64,000 nucleotides of DNA from Desmospora activa DSM 45169 (GCF_003046315.1 NZ_PZZP01000001.1:310001-374000); one strand, 5' to 3'. Counted from the stretch's first letter, positions 1-8,449 are shown. The notes: generated from the letters alone by a model not told the origin. Numbers and translations are program-made.

Positions 1-88
1 CTTGGGCCAATTGGGCGTATGACTCCATCGTAGCTTTGGCTCCTTGCAGGCTGACCAGGGTTTGTTTCACTTTGGAATAGGTGGTCAT
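1..88 (-). CDS. DUF1657 family small protein (partial, runs off the left edge)
   Basis: Only the first 29 codons are present, beginning MTTYSKVKQTLVSLQGAKA. This is the typical opening of DUF1657 proteins, small helical proteins of spore formers that often accompany spoVA-type operons. The ATG at 88 is preceded on the minus strand by a good ribosome-binding site (AGGGGTG, about 90-100). It is divergent from the YhcN-like lipoprotein gene. DUF1657, YhcN/YlaJ and DUF421 genes co-occur in the mobile spoVA2mob operons of Bacillus, so this is probably the edge of a spore-membrane locus; that is inference because the spoVA genes are not in the window. Confidence 0.7.
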   Translation of the reverse strand, partial: MTTYSKVKQTLVSLQGAKATMESYAQLAQ

Positions 89-188
89 GCAATCACCCCT
101 CTAAATGTAAATTTTGGTATTGAACAGATGATTTTATACCTGGGACATACTAAAGGAAAAAGTTTTGGCCAAGGAGGAAGTGGATCGC

Positions 189-632
189 TTGAAGTGGTTT
201 TGTATGGGGATGATCGTTTTTTTCATCGTGACCGGTTGTGCGCAACAGTCACAGGAAAAATTGCAGCCCGCTGCTCCTCATTCCATCGCTGCAAAAGGGA
301 ATGACGATCTTCAGCGAATGGATACGGCAAAACGGCTCGTCCGCCAGGATCAACGGGTAGATGAAGCGACAGCGGTGATTGTGGATCATGAGCTTTCCGT
401 CGGTTTGAAGGTTAGTAACTTTAATCGCTTTTTCCTTAAACGCATTCGTAAAGAGAATCATGATCGCCTAAAAAAACAGTTTCCTAAGCCATACCAAATA
501 CAGGTCACCACCGATAACAAGTTATTTGCTGAACTAAAAAAAATGGAGTCCGAACAGAGGAAAAATCCTTCATACCGTACAAAAGCTGCACAACAAAAGC
601 TGAAAAAAATAAATGAGGATATGAAAGGGTAA
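189..632 (+). CDS. YhcN/YlaJ family sporulation lipoprotein
   Basis: Predicted 147-residue lipoprotein. The TTG at 189 is chosen because AAGGAGG (171-177) lies 11 bases upstream and this start gives a compact signal sequence, MKWFCMGMIVFFIVTGCAQQ, with a lipobox (VTGC) at about residue 17. An earlier TTG at 165 is possible. The rest is charged and soluble, with alternating helix and strand character typical of YhcN/YlaJ proteins, which in Bacillus are made in the forespore and sit on the inner spore membrane. Exact function is unknown. A strong bidirectional terminator separates it from the convergent DUF421 gene. Confidence 0.72.
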   Translation: MKWFCMGMIVFFIVTGCAQQSQEKLQPAAPHSIAAKGNDDLQRMDTAKRLVRQDQRVDEATAVIVDHELSVGLKVSNFNRFFLKRIRKENHDRLKKQFPKPYQIQVTTDNKLFAELKKMESEQRKNPSYRTKAAQQKLKKINEDMKG

Positions 633-636
633 TAAA

Positions 637-670
637 AAACCTGTCCCCCTGTATCATGGGGGACAGGTTT
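637..670. terminator. Bidirectional rho-independent terminator
   Basis: Thirteen-base stem (AAACCTGTCCCCC with its complement) around an 8-base loop, with A and T runs on either side. It serves both the yhcN-like gene and the convergent DUF421 gene, whose stop codon lies in the stem. Confidence 0.85.
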
Positions 671-1367
671 AATGTTTTTTCTTGCCATCGTCCCGTAAAT
701 CCACTTTTAGCTTTCCGTCAGTTTCCATGCGGGCGTAAAACACTTCCTCAATGGAATGGACGGATTTTTGTTTTTGAATCTGCTCAAGTAGCCACTGTTC
801 CGACTGTCCCAATTTTTGCAGACCATCTTGGATGATCTGACCGTCGATCACCAATTCGATGGGAAGCTGGGGAACGTTAGATGGCTGAAAGATATTCTTT
901 GGAGTGGTCGGTTGGTAATCCGGCTTCATCAATACTGACAGGGAGCCGTCGTTTTCCAAGATGCCAAACTGTACCTGGGACAGATCAAATACTTCTTTCT
1001 TCCGCAATAACTGCATGATTTCGCCCATGGTAAAGCGGGTTTTTCGCATATTGTCTTCCATCACTTTACCACCGGAAATGACGACCAAGGGCTCTCCTTC
1101 CAGCCACTTTCGCGCTTTTCGGCTTTTCATAGCGAGATAGGACATCGTAAAGGTTAAGACTCCAAACGCAACCAACCCAACCCAATGGTAGCCCATACTA
1201 TGATCCAAATCGGTAGCAAGGGTACCTGCAATGGAACCGAAGGTGATGCCGTTGACATATTCAAAATAAGTCATTTCGGCAATTTGTTGCTTCCCTAAGA
1301 TCATGGTGATTACCAAAATGGTGGCAAAAGCGATTACGGTTTGCAAAAGGATTTGTAAGTATTCCAT
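669..1367 (-). CDS. DUF421 (YetF-type) membrane protein
   Basis: 232 residues. Two or three hydrophobic segments occupy the first about 80 residues, followed by a soluble domain with the family pattern around EPLVVISGGKVMEDNM and a later FQPSNVPQLPIELVIDG stretch. DUF421 proteins (Bacillus YetF, YrbG, YkjA) are membrane proteins; family members in spoVA2mob operons affect spore heat resistance and germination. Length is normal for the family. Its neighbours are a DUF1657 and a YhcN-like gene, which supports a spore-membrane role, although the orientation here differs from the canonical operon. Confidence 0.8.
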   Translation of the reverse strand: MEYLQILLQTVIAFATILVITMILGKQQIAEMTYFEYVNGITFGSIAGTLATDLDHSMGYHWVGLVAFGVLTFTMSYLAMKSRKARKWLEGEPLVVISGGKVMEDNMRKTRFTMGEIMQLLRKKEVFDLSQVQFGILENDGSLSVLMKPDYQPTTPKNIFQPSNVPQLPIELVIDGQIIQDGLQKLGQSEQWLLEQIQKQKSVHSIEEVFYARMETDGKLKVDLRDDGKKKH

Positions 1368-1671
1368 CTAACGCCCCCTTTTTTCCTAACTTTTGTATTG
1401 GTTTTCTGTTTTGGTTTTATACATAAAAAGTAAGTTGGAATGAATTTTTGATATGCATGCGATTAACTCCAAGGTATTAGTAGGGATAATTCACTAGTTT
1501 AAAAAGAGACTCCATGCATTGACAAGGGAAGTATGAAGCTTCAAAATTGGCGGTAATGGGAAAATACTCCCGAATAGTAACACCTAAGCAAGAGGCTTGG
1601 TTTGGGTGGAAGGATCGGCAGGTGAACAAGAAGAGAAGCCGGTATGGAACGACAAGGAGGTTTTTGGCAGA

Positions 1672-2466
1672 ATGAAGATAAAAGCGATGGCGATTCTTTC
1701 TGTGGTAACCGTATTGTTGGTCGGCTTTTCCGCTGAAAGTGCCCAGGCAGAATCGTTGGGAACTTATGGGGATTATTCCCGTATGTTTGAGCAGAGCGCA
1801 GGACAATTTTGGGCCGACACGTGGCGCAATCAGTGGGCATGGGAGCCTCAGGGTGACGGTGTGTCGTACATTCGATGGGGAGATCCTGACCATTGGCCAC
1901 CGAAAGATTATGAGAAATTTGAACTGAGTGATGACGGAGAATGGGTTTTGCTTGACGGATTTGGCAATCATAGCGGTTTTTTGGAACAGCGTGTTACCCG
2001 TGAGCAGATTGGAGATGTCAAATGTGAAAATATGCAGCCCCTGCCTGAGGTTGAGGGTGGAAAGCAGCATTATGTGAAATGGGACATCCAGTCTGAGCCA
2101 TACTGCCTGGAGGCGTGGGGAGAAATCATCATCCCCAATGGAACAAACGTCGACTTCTATCACAAGCAAGTTTGGTTCCCACCGGGTAACTGCGAAAACA
2201 AATACTTTCAAAACCAAACCTGCATCAAGCAATACGAGGTGTGGAAAGACAACAATGACAATGGAAACGTCGGCGGGCCGATGGAATTGAGGATCGAACG
2301 GGATAACATATTGGCCAAAGGCATGGGCCCTGCTTTTATCATCCATAACTATTTCCCCAACAACGGCTGGCGTGCCGATCTGCGCTCTTCCTGGACATAT
2401 GGTGGCATGGAATCGATGGCTGCGTCGGATCCTCTCCAACTTATGTCGCAAGTTAACGGGTTTTAA
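1672..2466 (+). CDS. Secreted protein of unknown function
   Basis: 264 residues. The ATG at 1672 follows AAGGAGG (1654-1660). The first 26 residues form a clear Sec signal peptide with a likely AQA cleavage site. The mature part is rich in Trp, Asp and Asn, with four or more cysteines (KCENMQ, PYCLEAWGE, GNCENKYF, TCIKQYE) that could form disulfides, consistent with an extracellular protein. I recognise no catalytic motif. It is followed by a terminator at 2492-2531. The minus-strand frame across the same bases lacks these signals and was rejected. It could be a toxin, inhibitor or wall-associated protein. Confidence 0.75.
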   Translation: MKIKAMAILSVVTVLLVGFSAESAQAESLGTYGDYSRMFEQSAGQFWADTWRNQWAWEPQGDGVSYIRWGDPDHWPPKDYEKFELSDDGEWVLLDGFGNHSGFLEQRVTREQIGDVKCENMQPLPEVEGGKQHYVKWDIQSEPYCLEAWGEIIIPNGTNVDFYHKQVWFPPGNCENKYFQNQTCIKQYEVWKDNNDNGNVGGPMELRIERDNILAKGMGPAFIIHNYFPNNGWRADLRSSWTYGGMESMAASDPLQLMSQVNGF

Positions 2467-2491
2467 AACCAGCATGCTAAAATGACGGTAT

Positions 2492-2531
2492 AAACAAAGG
2501 TATCTGCTTAAATTGATAGATACCTTTGTTT
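2492..2531 (+). terminator. Rho-independent terminator
   Basis: Fourteen-base stem AAACAAAGGTATCT and its complement with a 12-base loop, ending in a T-rich tract, 26 bases after the secreted-protein stop. Confidence 0.8.
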
Positions 2532-2535
2532 ATTT

Positions 2536-2673
2536 GTATCAAATCAAAAATCCCAAACAAAAAGTAAAAGTAGGTTTAAAGTCTGGTGCGCCAGGGCTAC
2601 CTCTCCTACGGCGTATAAACGATCTGGAACGGCGGTTGTTGGATTTACAAGAACAACTAAGCGAAAAACAATG
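2536..2673 (+). pseudogene. Possible C-terminal gene remnant (coiled-coil tail)
   Basis: An open stretch encodes a basic segment followed by a heptad-like tail (RRINDLERRLLDLQEQL) and a stop (TGA, 2671-2673). It has no start codon or ribosome-binding site and abuts the preceding terminator. A small hairpin with a T run (2673-2700) follows, as expected after a gene end. I do not recognise the parent gene; a decayed regulator C-terminus is possible. Confidence 0.3.
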
Positions 2674-2700
2674 ACACCCGTAATTAGGTGTCTTGTTTTT
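2673..2700 (+). terminator. Short terminator hairpin
   Basis: GACACC/GGTGTC stem followed by a T-rich tract, just after the remnant coding tail. Confidence 0.55.
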
Positions 2701-2708
2701 ATATGAAC

Positions 2709-2741
2709 AACCCGGCTTCTGATTGTTAGGGAAGCCGGGTT
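2709..2741 (-). terminator. Terminator of the TetR gene
   Basis: Eleven-base perfect stem (AACCCGGCTTC and complement) around a 10-base loop, located 40 bases beyond the stop of the minus-strand TetR gene. The T run on that side is weak. Confidence 0.6.
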
Positions 2742-2780
2742 TGTCATGTGAGATACTCGAACATAGTCCGATGGCAGGGT

Positions 2781-3395
2781 TCATCCTTCTGAATGAGGAT
2801 TGTTTTGGTCCATCTGTGCTTTGCCGATCAGGCCATAGTATAACAGGTGCTCGATATCGCGCAGCATTGCTGGGGTGGCATGGGCAAAAAATCCAGGTCG
2901 GGCGAATGCCTCTTTAAACATTTGGATAAAGAGCAAGACCGATTCCAACGAAAGGTGCGGATCGATTACGCCCTCTTTTTTTCCTTGGTCCACCAGCTTC
3001 TTAAAAAAAGGGATCGTTTTTGTTTGGTAACATTCTTCGATGTACGCTTGGATCACGGTATCATCGATATTTGCCCGATATAGATCTTGCTCGATATTTT
3101 TGGCGGCCTCTCCACCATCAAACATGATTTGATCCATCTTTTGTGAAAAGGGAATATCTTGCTCCAAGATCGCTTCATATTCCTCGATTTTTTTCTCCAC
3201 AAAGCGCAGCAATGACTTTTGAATCAATTGATCTTTGCTACCAAAATAGTTATAAATGGAAACCGGTGAGACATTCGCTTTTTTGGCGACTTCAGCGATA
3301 CTTGTCTTGTTGGCGCCAAAGGTACAGATCAGCTCAAAGGTTGTTTTTAGGATTTGTTCTTTTTTCTTTTCGGTGCGGAGTTGATATCCATCCAT
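2781..3395 (-). CDS. TetR/AcrR family repressor, divergent from P450
   Basis: 204 residues. The N-terminal HTH is clear (SIAEVAKKANVSPVSIYNYF, about residues 32-51), followed by a helical ligand-binding domain. The ATG at 3395 is preferred over an upstream GTG because GAGGTG sits 6 bases upstream. It is divergent from the P450 gene across 147 bases. Its own promoter reads TTGATT (3437-3442 complement) and TATAGT (3414-3419 complement) with a 17-base spacer. By analogy with FatR and CYP102 in Bacillus, it probably represses the P450 and itself and is relieved by a lipophilic ligand; the ligand is unknown. Confidence 0.85.
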   Translation of the reverse strand: MDGYQLRTEKKKEQILKTTFELICTFGANKTSIAEVAKKANVSPVSIYNYFGSKDQLIQKSLLRFVEKKIEEYEAILEQDIPFSQKMDQIMFDGGEAAKNIEQDLYRANIDDTVIQAYIEECYQTKTIPFFKKLVDQGKKEGVIDPHLSLESVLLFIQMFKEAFARPGFFAHATPAMLRDIEHLLYYGLIGKAQMDQNNPHSEG

Positions 3396-3413
3396 GTTTG
3401 TCACCTCAGCAAT

Positions 3414-3514
3414 ACTATACTAAATGATTTGTAACCAATCAATCAATTTCATCCAAAAAGATATTTACATCTGATGCTCTTTCGCTATAAAATGAATAAT
3501 AAAGATGTAAACAT
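3414..3514. promoter_or_regulatory. Divergent TetR/P450 promoter region with inverted repeat
   Basis: Rightward promoter: TTTACA (3464-3469), 16-base spacer, TATAAA (3486-3491). Leftward promoter: TTGATT and TATAGT with a 17-base spacer (3442-3414). Inverted arms ATATTTACATC (3461-3471) and GATGTAAACAT (3504-3514) flank the rightward promoter, one covering its -35 box and the other lying just past the start point. These are good candidates for the TetR operator. Confidence 0.6.
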
Positions 3515-3542
3515 TTCATTTTATTAAAAAGAGGGTGTTCAC

Positions 3543-4949
3543 ATGGGTGAAATCAAAGGGGATCGCACGGCCATACAGAAAAGCATTCCGGGTCCACGAT
3601 CAATATTCGGTGCGCAGATGAATATGGTTCGTTTTTATCGAAATCCATTGGTGTATTCCCGTTGGTTGTATCAAACCTACGGCAACGTGGTCGCTTTGGG
3701 ATCGAGCAAAAAGCCTTCCCATGTGTTCGCCTTTGGACCGGAACTAAATAAACAGATTCTCACCGATCCGGATCGGTTTGGGGCGAGTGATTCACTTGTC
3801 AAGATACCGAGAGATACCGTACTGGGACGAATGTATTTTAATAACCTCTTATTAATGACGGGAGAGAAGCACAGGCAACATCGCAGGCTGATGCAACCCG
3901 CTTTTCATCGGCAACAGATCCGAGCGTATTGTGAAGACATGGTGCAACTAACCCATCGCATCAGTGACAGTTGGCAGGGGCAAGCGGAGGTTGAACTGAA
4001 TCATGAGATGAAGAAGTTGACCCAATACATCGCGGTGAAAACGCTCTTTGGCTTGTATAATGAAGCGGAATTGGAGCGGATGGGTAAGCTGATCGATGGG
4101 TTGACGAAGTCGTTGGTATTTGCAACGGCTGCACCCATTAACCTCCCTGGAACGCCTTATCGCCGCGCATTGCGAATCGCCGAACAACTGAATCATCATA
4201 TTCGGTCCATGATTACAAAAAAACGAGCGGAAACCGATGCAACCGATGTATTGGCATCCCTGGTTCAAGCGCGTGATGAGGATGGTTCTTTTCTCACGGA
4301 TGATGAGCTGGTGGGTCATGCTTTTACGTTATATGTCGCAGGGCATGAAACAACCGCCAATGCGTTAACATGGTCCATTTTTTTACTCAGTCAGCATCCA
4401 GATATACTATCGGATCTCCTGGAAGAATTGGATGGGGCACTGGGTGGTAGCGATCCCACCTTGGAAAAGCTTGCTTCCTTAACATTGCTCGACAGTGTGA
4501 TAAAGGAGAGCTTACGCTTATTACCACCGGCGGGGATCGGTGTTCGTATCACTGCTGATACGTGTGAGTTAGGCGGGTATGAGATCCCGAAAGGGACCAA
4601 TGTTTACTTCAGTCAAATGGTTACCCACCGCTTGCCGGACCTTTACGATGAGCCTGATCGCTTTAAACCGCAACGCTGGAGCACGATGAAACGAACCCCT
4701 TTTGAATATCTACCCTTTAGTGCAGGGGAACATATGTGCATCGGCTGGAACTTTGCCACACAAGAGATGAAGGTGGTGCTGGCCATCTTGCTCCAACGGT
4801 ATCGCTTCTCGGCGGTTCACAACGCCAAAATCTCTCCCAATCTGATGATGCGACCCGTTCATGGGATGCCGATGCATGTCGTTCCCCAAGACCGACAGTT
4901 CCAACGCGTTCCTGTCCGAGGAACGATTCATCGCTGGATCGATTTTTGA
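3543..4949 (+). CDS. Cytochrome P450 monooxygenase
   Basis: 468 residues, soluble, with no N-terminal membrane anchor. It shows the P450 landmarks in order: proline-rich start (IPGPRS), I-helix oxygen-activation motif AGHETTANALTW, K-helix ExxR (ESLR), and the haem loop FSAGEHMCIGWNFA carrying the thiolate Cys. It has no fused reductase domain, so it needs separate redox partners, and none are adjacent. Its length and I-helix suggest the bacterial class resembling fatty-acid hydroxylases. Regulation is probably by the divergent TetR gene; a strong terminator follows. Substrate is not deducible. Confidence 0.93.
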   Translation: MGEIKGDRTAIQKSIPGPRSIFGAQMNMVRFYRNPLVYSRWLYQTYGNVVALGSSKKPSHVFAFGPELNKQILTDPDRFGASDSLVKIPRDTVLGRMYFNNLLLMTGEKHRQHRRLMQPAFHRQQIRAYCEDMVQLTHRISDSWQGQAEVELNHEMKKLTQYIAVKTLFGLYNEAELERMGKLIDGLTKSLVFATAAPINLPGTPYRRALRIAEQLNHHIRSMITKKRAETDATDVLASLVQARDEDGSFLTDDELVGHAFTLYVAGHETTANALTWSIFLLSQHPDILSDLLEELDGALGGSDPTLEKLASLTLLDSVIKESLRLLPPAGIGVRITADTCELGGYEIPKGTNVYFSQMVTHRLPDLYDEPDRFKPQRWSTMKRTPFEYLPFSAGEHMCIGWNFATQEMKVVLAILLQRYRFSAVHNAKISPNLMMRPVHGMPMHVVPQDRQFQRVPVRGTIHRWIDF

Positions 4950-4965
4950 GTAGGGTGTGAAAACG

Positions 4966-4999
4966 AAAAAATGATCCACGTTGATGTGGATCATTTTTT
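4966..4999 (+). terminator. Rho-independent terminator of the P450 gene
   Basis: Fourteen-base stem AAAAAATGATCCAC and complement, 6-base loop, then a T run. Confidence 0.85.
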
Positions 5000-5098
5000 T
5001 CAAGCTAATCCTTCGCGTTTTTCATGAGCAATCAGCCACTTTTTGCGTGTTAGACCGCCGCCATAACCGCCTAGCTCACCATTTGAAAGACGGTTAAT
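5000..5098 (-). pseudogene. C-terminal relic of a methylated-DNA--cysteine methyltransferase (Ogt/AdaB type)
   Basis: On the minus strand about 33 codons remain, reading NGELGGYGGGLTRKKWLIAHE near the C-terminus, then the stop at 5000-5002. The GxLxGYGGGL..K..L..HE pattern is the C-terminal end of O6-alkylguanine-DNA alkyltransferases. An in-frame TGA (5099-5101) closes the frame upstream, and the catalytic PCHRV region is absent, so this is a truncated relic. An AdaA-like gene is present elsewhere (29.2 kb), but no intact alkyltransferase is in the window. Confidence 0.65.
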
Positions 5099-5266
5099 TC
5101 ACCGCTGAAATATTAAGCCAATTCCCTTTCAATCGAATGAATCGGAAGTAAACGGGTTTCAACAGCCAAATTCGCGAAAGTGGAAGTAGACGGGTATCTC
5201 CTTTTATAGGGTGTAGGGAGAGATACGATAATGAATAGAAATAAAAGGATGGCGGTTACATACGAT

Positions 5267-5293
5267 CGGCGGTAGGGATTTCCCTTACCGCCG
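5267..5293. terminator. Hairpin with G+C-rich arms, terminator-like
   Basis: CGGCGGTAGGGA pairs with TCCCTTACCGCCG around a tiny loop, followed on the plus strand by T/A-rich sequence. A related GGTGGTAGGGAT...CCGCCG sequence lies near 26265-26290. The stretch 5099-5266 before it shows nothing else recognisable. Confidence 0.5.
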
Positions 5294-5344
5294 TTATTAT
5301 TTCTACACAAGTTTTAACTGATCTTTAACCTGTTATTTCTGATA

Positions 5345-5959
5345 TCATCCAAGCAAATCATCAAGATACTTTCGGATCTCATCGGGATGTGAAGAGAGTA
5401 GAGTGGCCCGTTTCTGATCTTTTTCCATTTTCTCCATTGCTTTTGCCAAGATGGATTGTTCTTTTGTTTGTGGGACCACTACTACACCGTCAACATCCCC
5501 TACGATCAGATCGCCGGGGTGAACGGTGACTCCACCGCAGGAAATGGGAACATTGATCTCCCCCGCCCCGGCTTTACCGCTGGCTGCTACAGTGGTCCCT
5601 TTACAAAAGACGGGATAGTCTAGCTCCTTGATTCCTTGAATATCACGAATGACACCATCCACGATTAGTCCCTTGATTCCCAACGCTTGTGCCATTCCTA
5701 CAACAAAGTCACCGGCAACTGCTCGATACGTATCTCCTTTTGCGTCAATGACAAGAACGTCTCCCGGTTGCGCTTCACGAATGGCTTGCAGAACGACACG
5801 ATTGTCTCCCACCGGCATTTTGACGGGAAACGCTCTTCCGACAAGCTTATGGCTCTCTTTTAAAGGTTTAATGGAGGAGTTCATGTTATTTAAGCCTTGC
5901 ATTGCGTCGGAAATGCAGGGGGTAGGGATTTTACCGAACTGGCTTATGATGTTTGTCAA
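5345..5959 (-). CDS. RraA-family protein (HMG/CHA aldolase-oxaloacetate decarboxylase type)
   Basis: 204 residues. The TTG at 5959 is chosen because AAGGAGG lies 8 bases upstream; the ATG at 5977 would put that site inside the gene. The family core is visible: PTPCISDAMQG near the N-terminus, the GDVLVIDAKGD segment, and the VDGVIRDIQGI motif with Arg and Asp of the divalent-metal and substrate site. Members include 4-hydroxy-4-methyl-2-oxoglutarate/4-carboxy-4-hydroxy-2-oxoadipate aldolases, which also decarboxylate oxaloacetate, and E. coli RraA. Its position divergent from a LysR gene beside PrpF and aconitase genes favours a carboxylic-acid catabolic aldolase or decarboxylase over an RNase regulator. 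Confidence 0.82.
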   Translation of the reverse strand: MTNIISQFGKIPTPCISDAMQGLNNMNSSIKPLKESHKLVGRAFPVKMPVGDNRVVLQAIREAQPGDVLVIDAKGDTYRAVAGDFVVGMAQALGIKGLIVDGVIRDIQGIKELDYPVFCKGTTVAASGKAGAGEINVPISCGGVTVHPGDLIVGDVDGVVVVPQTKEQSILAKAMEKMEKDQKRATLLSSHPDEIRKYLDDLLG

Positions 5960-6085
5960 AGTGGATCCCTCCTTCATCTTATGAGCAAATGTAATATAAA
6001 ATTGTTTATTTATAAAATATATAATGGTGATGGTTGGTTATAACCGATTTGCATCTCACGAATAGTAAGGAGGGATGGGCGAGCG

Positions 6086-6946
6086 ATGGAGGATCGCGAT
6101 TGGGTGGTGTTACAAGAGCTCTACAAATACAAAAATATTACACGAACCGCTCAGGCATTATTTATATCCCAGCCTTCATTGACTAAACGGCTGCGTCACA
6201 TCGAGAAAGAATTGGGAGTGAAAATTGTACAGAGAGGGAGAAGGGGTGTTCACTTTACCCCGCAGGGAGAGTACTTGGCAAAGGCTGCAAAGGAGATGCT
6301 GTTTAATCTTCGCCAAATTAAAGAACAGGTACAAAATATTGATGACAAGGTCGCCGGACCTCTGCGATTAGGAGTTTCTAATTACTTTACCAAGTTTAAA
6401 TTGCCGGGTATATTGAAAGCGTTTAAAAGTCGATATCCTCAGGTTGAGTTTCAAGTAACCACCGGTTGGTCCCGGGAAGTGCATCAGTTGGTATATAACC
6501 GTGAGGTTCACATTGGGTTTGTACGCGGGGATTACAGCTGGCCCGATCAAAAGCATCTGCTGTTTGAGGAACCCATCTGTATCGCATCGGTTGAAACGAT
6601 CGATCTAAAAGAGCTTCCCACACACCCGCGAATTAACTATCAAACGGAATCTCCGTTTCAGAAGTTGATGGATAACTGGTGGACGGAAAATTACACCGAA
6701 CCACCCCTCGTCGGCATGAATGTGGACAAGGTGGATACGTGTCGGGAAATGATTATCAATGGCCTAGGATACGCGATTGTCCCCCGAGCGATGTTGGACG
6801 GAGTAGCGGATGTAAATAAGATAAACATTACGGATGCAGCGGGAAACCCTTTATTAAGGCAAACATGGATGTTTTATTATCAAGAATCGCTACACCTCCA
6901 TTCCGTACGGGCCTTTGTCCGATTTATGACGGATACTCAGGAATGA
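6086..6946 (+). CDS. LysR family transcriptional regulator of the carboxylate cluster
   Basis: 286 residues. It has an N-terminal winged HTH (NITRTAQALFISQPSLTKRL, about residues 17-36) and a periplasmic-binding-like effector domain. The ATG at 6086 follows AGGAGGG. It is divergent from the RraA-like gene (126-base gap) and is followed by prpF and the aconitase gene on the same strand. Its overall shape resembles CitR-type regulators. It probably senses a di- or tricarboxylate and controls both flanking units; this is inferred from position. Confidence 0.85.
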   Translation: MEDRDWVVLQELYKYKNITRTAQALFISQPSLTKRLRHIEKELGVKIVQRGRRGVHFTPQGEYLAKAAKEMLFNLRQIKEQVQNIDDKVAGPLRLGVSNYFTKFKLPGILKAFKSRYPQVEFQVTTGWSREVHQLVYNREVHIGFVRGDYSWPDQKHLLFEEPICIASVETIDLKELPTHPRINYQTESPFQKLMDNWWTENYTEPPLVGMNVDKVDTCREMIINGLGYAIVPRAMLDGVADVNKINITDAAGNPLLRQTWMFYYQESLHLHSVRAFVRFMTDTQE

Positions 6947-7298
6947 ACTTCCCGCCCAACGCGAAGGGAGGAGGTTTGTGGTCTAAGGAGTGCAGACACT
7001 TCTGGGTGTATCAGGGTTTGCTCATACACTCGATCAAAGATCGGGAGATATCAGAATCCCTAAGCAAGCAACATGCCAATTTTGTACATGGGTCGGAACA
7101 GACCGTCTACTACTTCTCGCTTATGTAATCCGTAGATACTTTGCTTCTTAAAATTTCCCTCTAGCGGTTGAGAACAGCTCTTTAATATCGATGAGCCATT
7201 CCCATTGGTTATGGTTAAGTATCAGATATCGATATTTTTTTTGGGATCTAACGTTGGCTTATAATCAAATTAAACATCATGATGGGAGAGGGATAGGA
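6947..7298 (+). promoter_or_regulatory. 352-base leader/promoter region of prpF
   Basis: No convincing gene lies here. An inverted repeat, AATATCGAT (7184-7192) and ATCGATATT (7228-7236), encloses a nested CCAT/ATGG pair and is followed by a run of eight Ts, so it could act as a terminator or attenuator after lysR, or as a regulator site. A TATAAT box (7260-7265) follows with only a weak -35 candidate (TTGGGA, 7241-7246). This suggests activator-dependent transcription of prpF-acn. Confidence 0.5.
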
Positions 7299-8435
7299 AT
7301 GTCTCAATTTACGGTGCCATGTGCCGTTTATCGTGGTGGAACAAGCCGGGGTCTCTTTTTTCATAAGCATGATTTACCTGAAGAGATGGTACAACAAAAG
7401 AAGATTTTTATGGCTGGGATCGATGCGTATAATCCCTCGCAAATTGACGGCTTGGGAGCGGGTACGTCCCATTCCAGCAAGGTGTGTGTCATTTCTCCTT
7501 CGACGATGGGGGGAGCTGATGTCGATTTCACGTTTTACCAGATCGGCATCGGTGAAGAGGTGGTGGATGACAGAGGGACTTGTGGCAACCTGATGGCCGG
7601 TGTCGGTGCTTTTGCCGTTGATGAAGGCTATGTACAAGTTGATCCTTCCGACCGTGAAGTGAAGGTTTCCATCTTTAACACCAACATCGGAAAGACGTTA
7701 CACATTACGGTTCCGGTGGTTAATGGCAAAGCCAAGGTAACGGGAAATTTTTTGATGCCGGGTCTTCATCAAGCCGGAGCCAAGTATTCCGTCGATATCC
7801 TGTCACCCGGCGGTGGTAAAACCGGGAGTACCCTGCCGTTGGGGGTAAAGGCGACGATCGCGACGGAATCGAGGACCTATGAAGTCTCCTTTATCGATAT
7901 TGTAAATCCGTTTGTCTTTGTATCCGCTGCGGATCTCGGCCTGAAGGGAACAGAGCCCAATAGCGCCCTGGCAGCGGATGCCGCACTTTTACAAGAGCTA
8001 GAGAATATCCGCCTCCAAGCAGCAGTTGCCGCTGGAATGGCGCAGACGGCGGAAGAAGCGAAACAAACCCCTGCCATTCCTAAAATCGCGCTTGTGACTC
8101 ATCCGCAAGATTACACCACATCAGCGGGAAAAGCGATCAAAGCGGAGGATGTAGATGTGGTTGCCAAGATGTTGTCAATGGGGAAATTTCATCGCACCTT
8201 TGCGGGAAGTGGTTTTTATTGCATCGCGGCTGCGGCTTTGATTCTGGGTACGATCCCGAACCGATACACGAAAAAGGCGGACGCGACGGGGACAGCCCTG
8301 ATTCGCATGGGGCATCCAGAAGGCGTGACGGAAGTTCGTGCCGCTTTGATGGAAGATGGCAGCGATGTAGCTTTGGTCGGCATCGATCGAACTGCGAGGC
8401 GAATTATGAAGGGTGAGTTGTATATTCCCGCATAA
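7299..8435 (+). CDS. prpF: PrpF-family isomerase (methylaconitate/aconitate isomerase-like)
   Basis: 378 residues. The ATG at 7299 follows GGGAGAGGGATAGG; longer upstream frames have no ribosome-binding site. The start [20 protein letters not shown] and the [12 protein letters not shown] segment are characteristic of PrpF/DUF453 proteins, which have a diaminopimelate-epimerase fold and move a double bond by proton transfer. Known activities include 2-methylaconitate cis-trans isomerase, methylitaconate isomerase, oxalomesaconate tautomerase and aconitate delta-isomerase. Twelve bases separate it from the aconitase gene, so the two are almost certainly co-transcribed. No methylcitrate synthase or lyase gene is present, so trans-aconitate or another tricarboxylate is as likely a substrate as methylcitrate. 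Confidence 0.85.
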   Translation: MSQFTVPCAVYRGGTSRGLFFHKHDLPEEMVQQKKIFMAGIDAYNPSQIDGLGAGTSHSSKVCVISPSTMGGADVDFTFYQIGIGEEVVDDRGTCGNLMAGVGAFAVDEGYVQVDPSDREVKVSIFNTNIGKTLHITVPVVNGKAKVTGNFLMPGLHQAGAKYSVDILSPGGGKTGSTLPLGVKATIATESRTYEVSFIDIVNPFVFVSAADLGLKGTEPNSALAADAALLQELENIRLQAAVAAGMAQTAEEAKQTPAIPKIALVTHPQDYTTSAGKAIKAEDVDVVAKMLSMGKFHRTFAGSGFYCIAAAALILGTIPNRYTKKADATGTALIRMGHPEGVTEVRAALMEDGSDVALVGIDRTARRIMKGELYIPA

Positions 8436-8449
8436 AGGGGGAGACCGTG

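Noticed and set aside
1477-2475. Long minus-strand open frame opposite the secreted protein
   Set aside because: No ribosome-binding site or signal; the plus frame has a strong ribosome-binding site, signal peptide and terminator, so the minus frame is a shadow.
6865-7128. Frame running out of the LysR gene
   Set aside because: Starts inside the lysR coding region in another frame and has no features.
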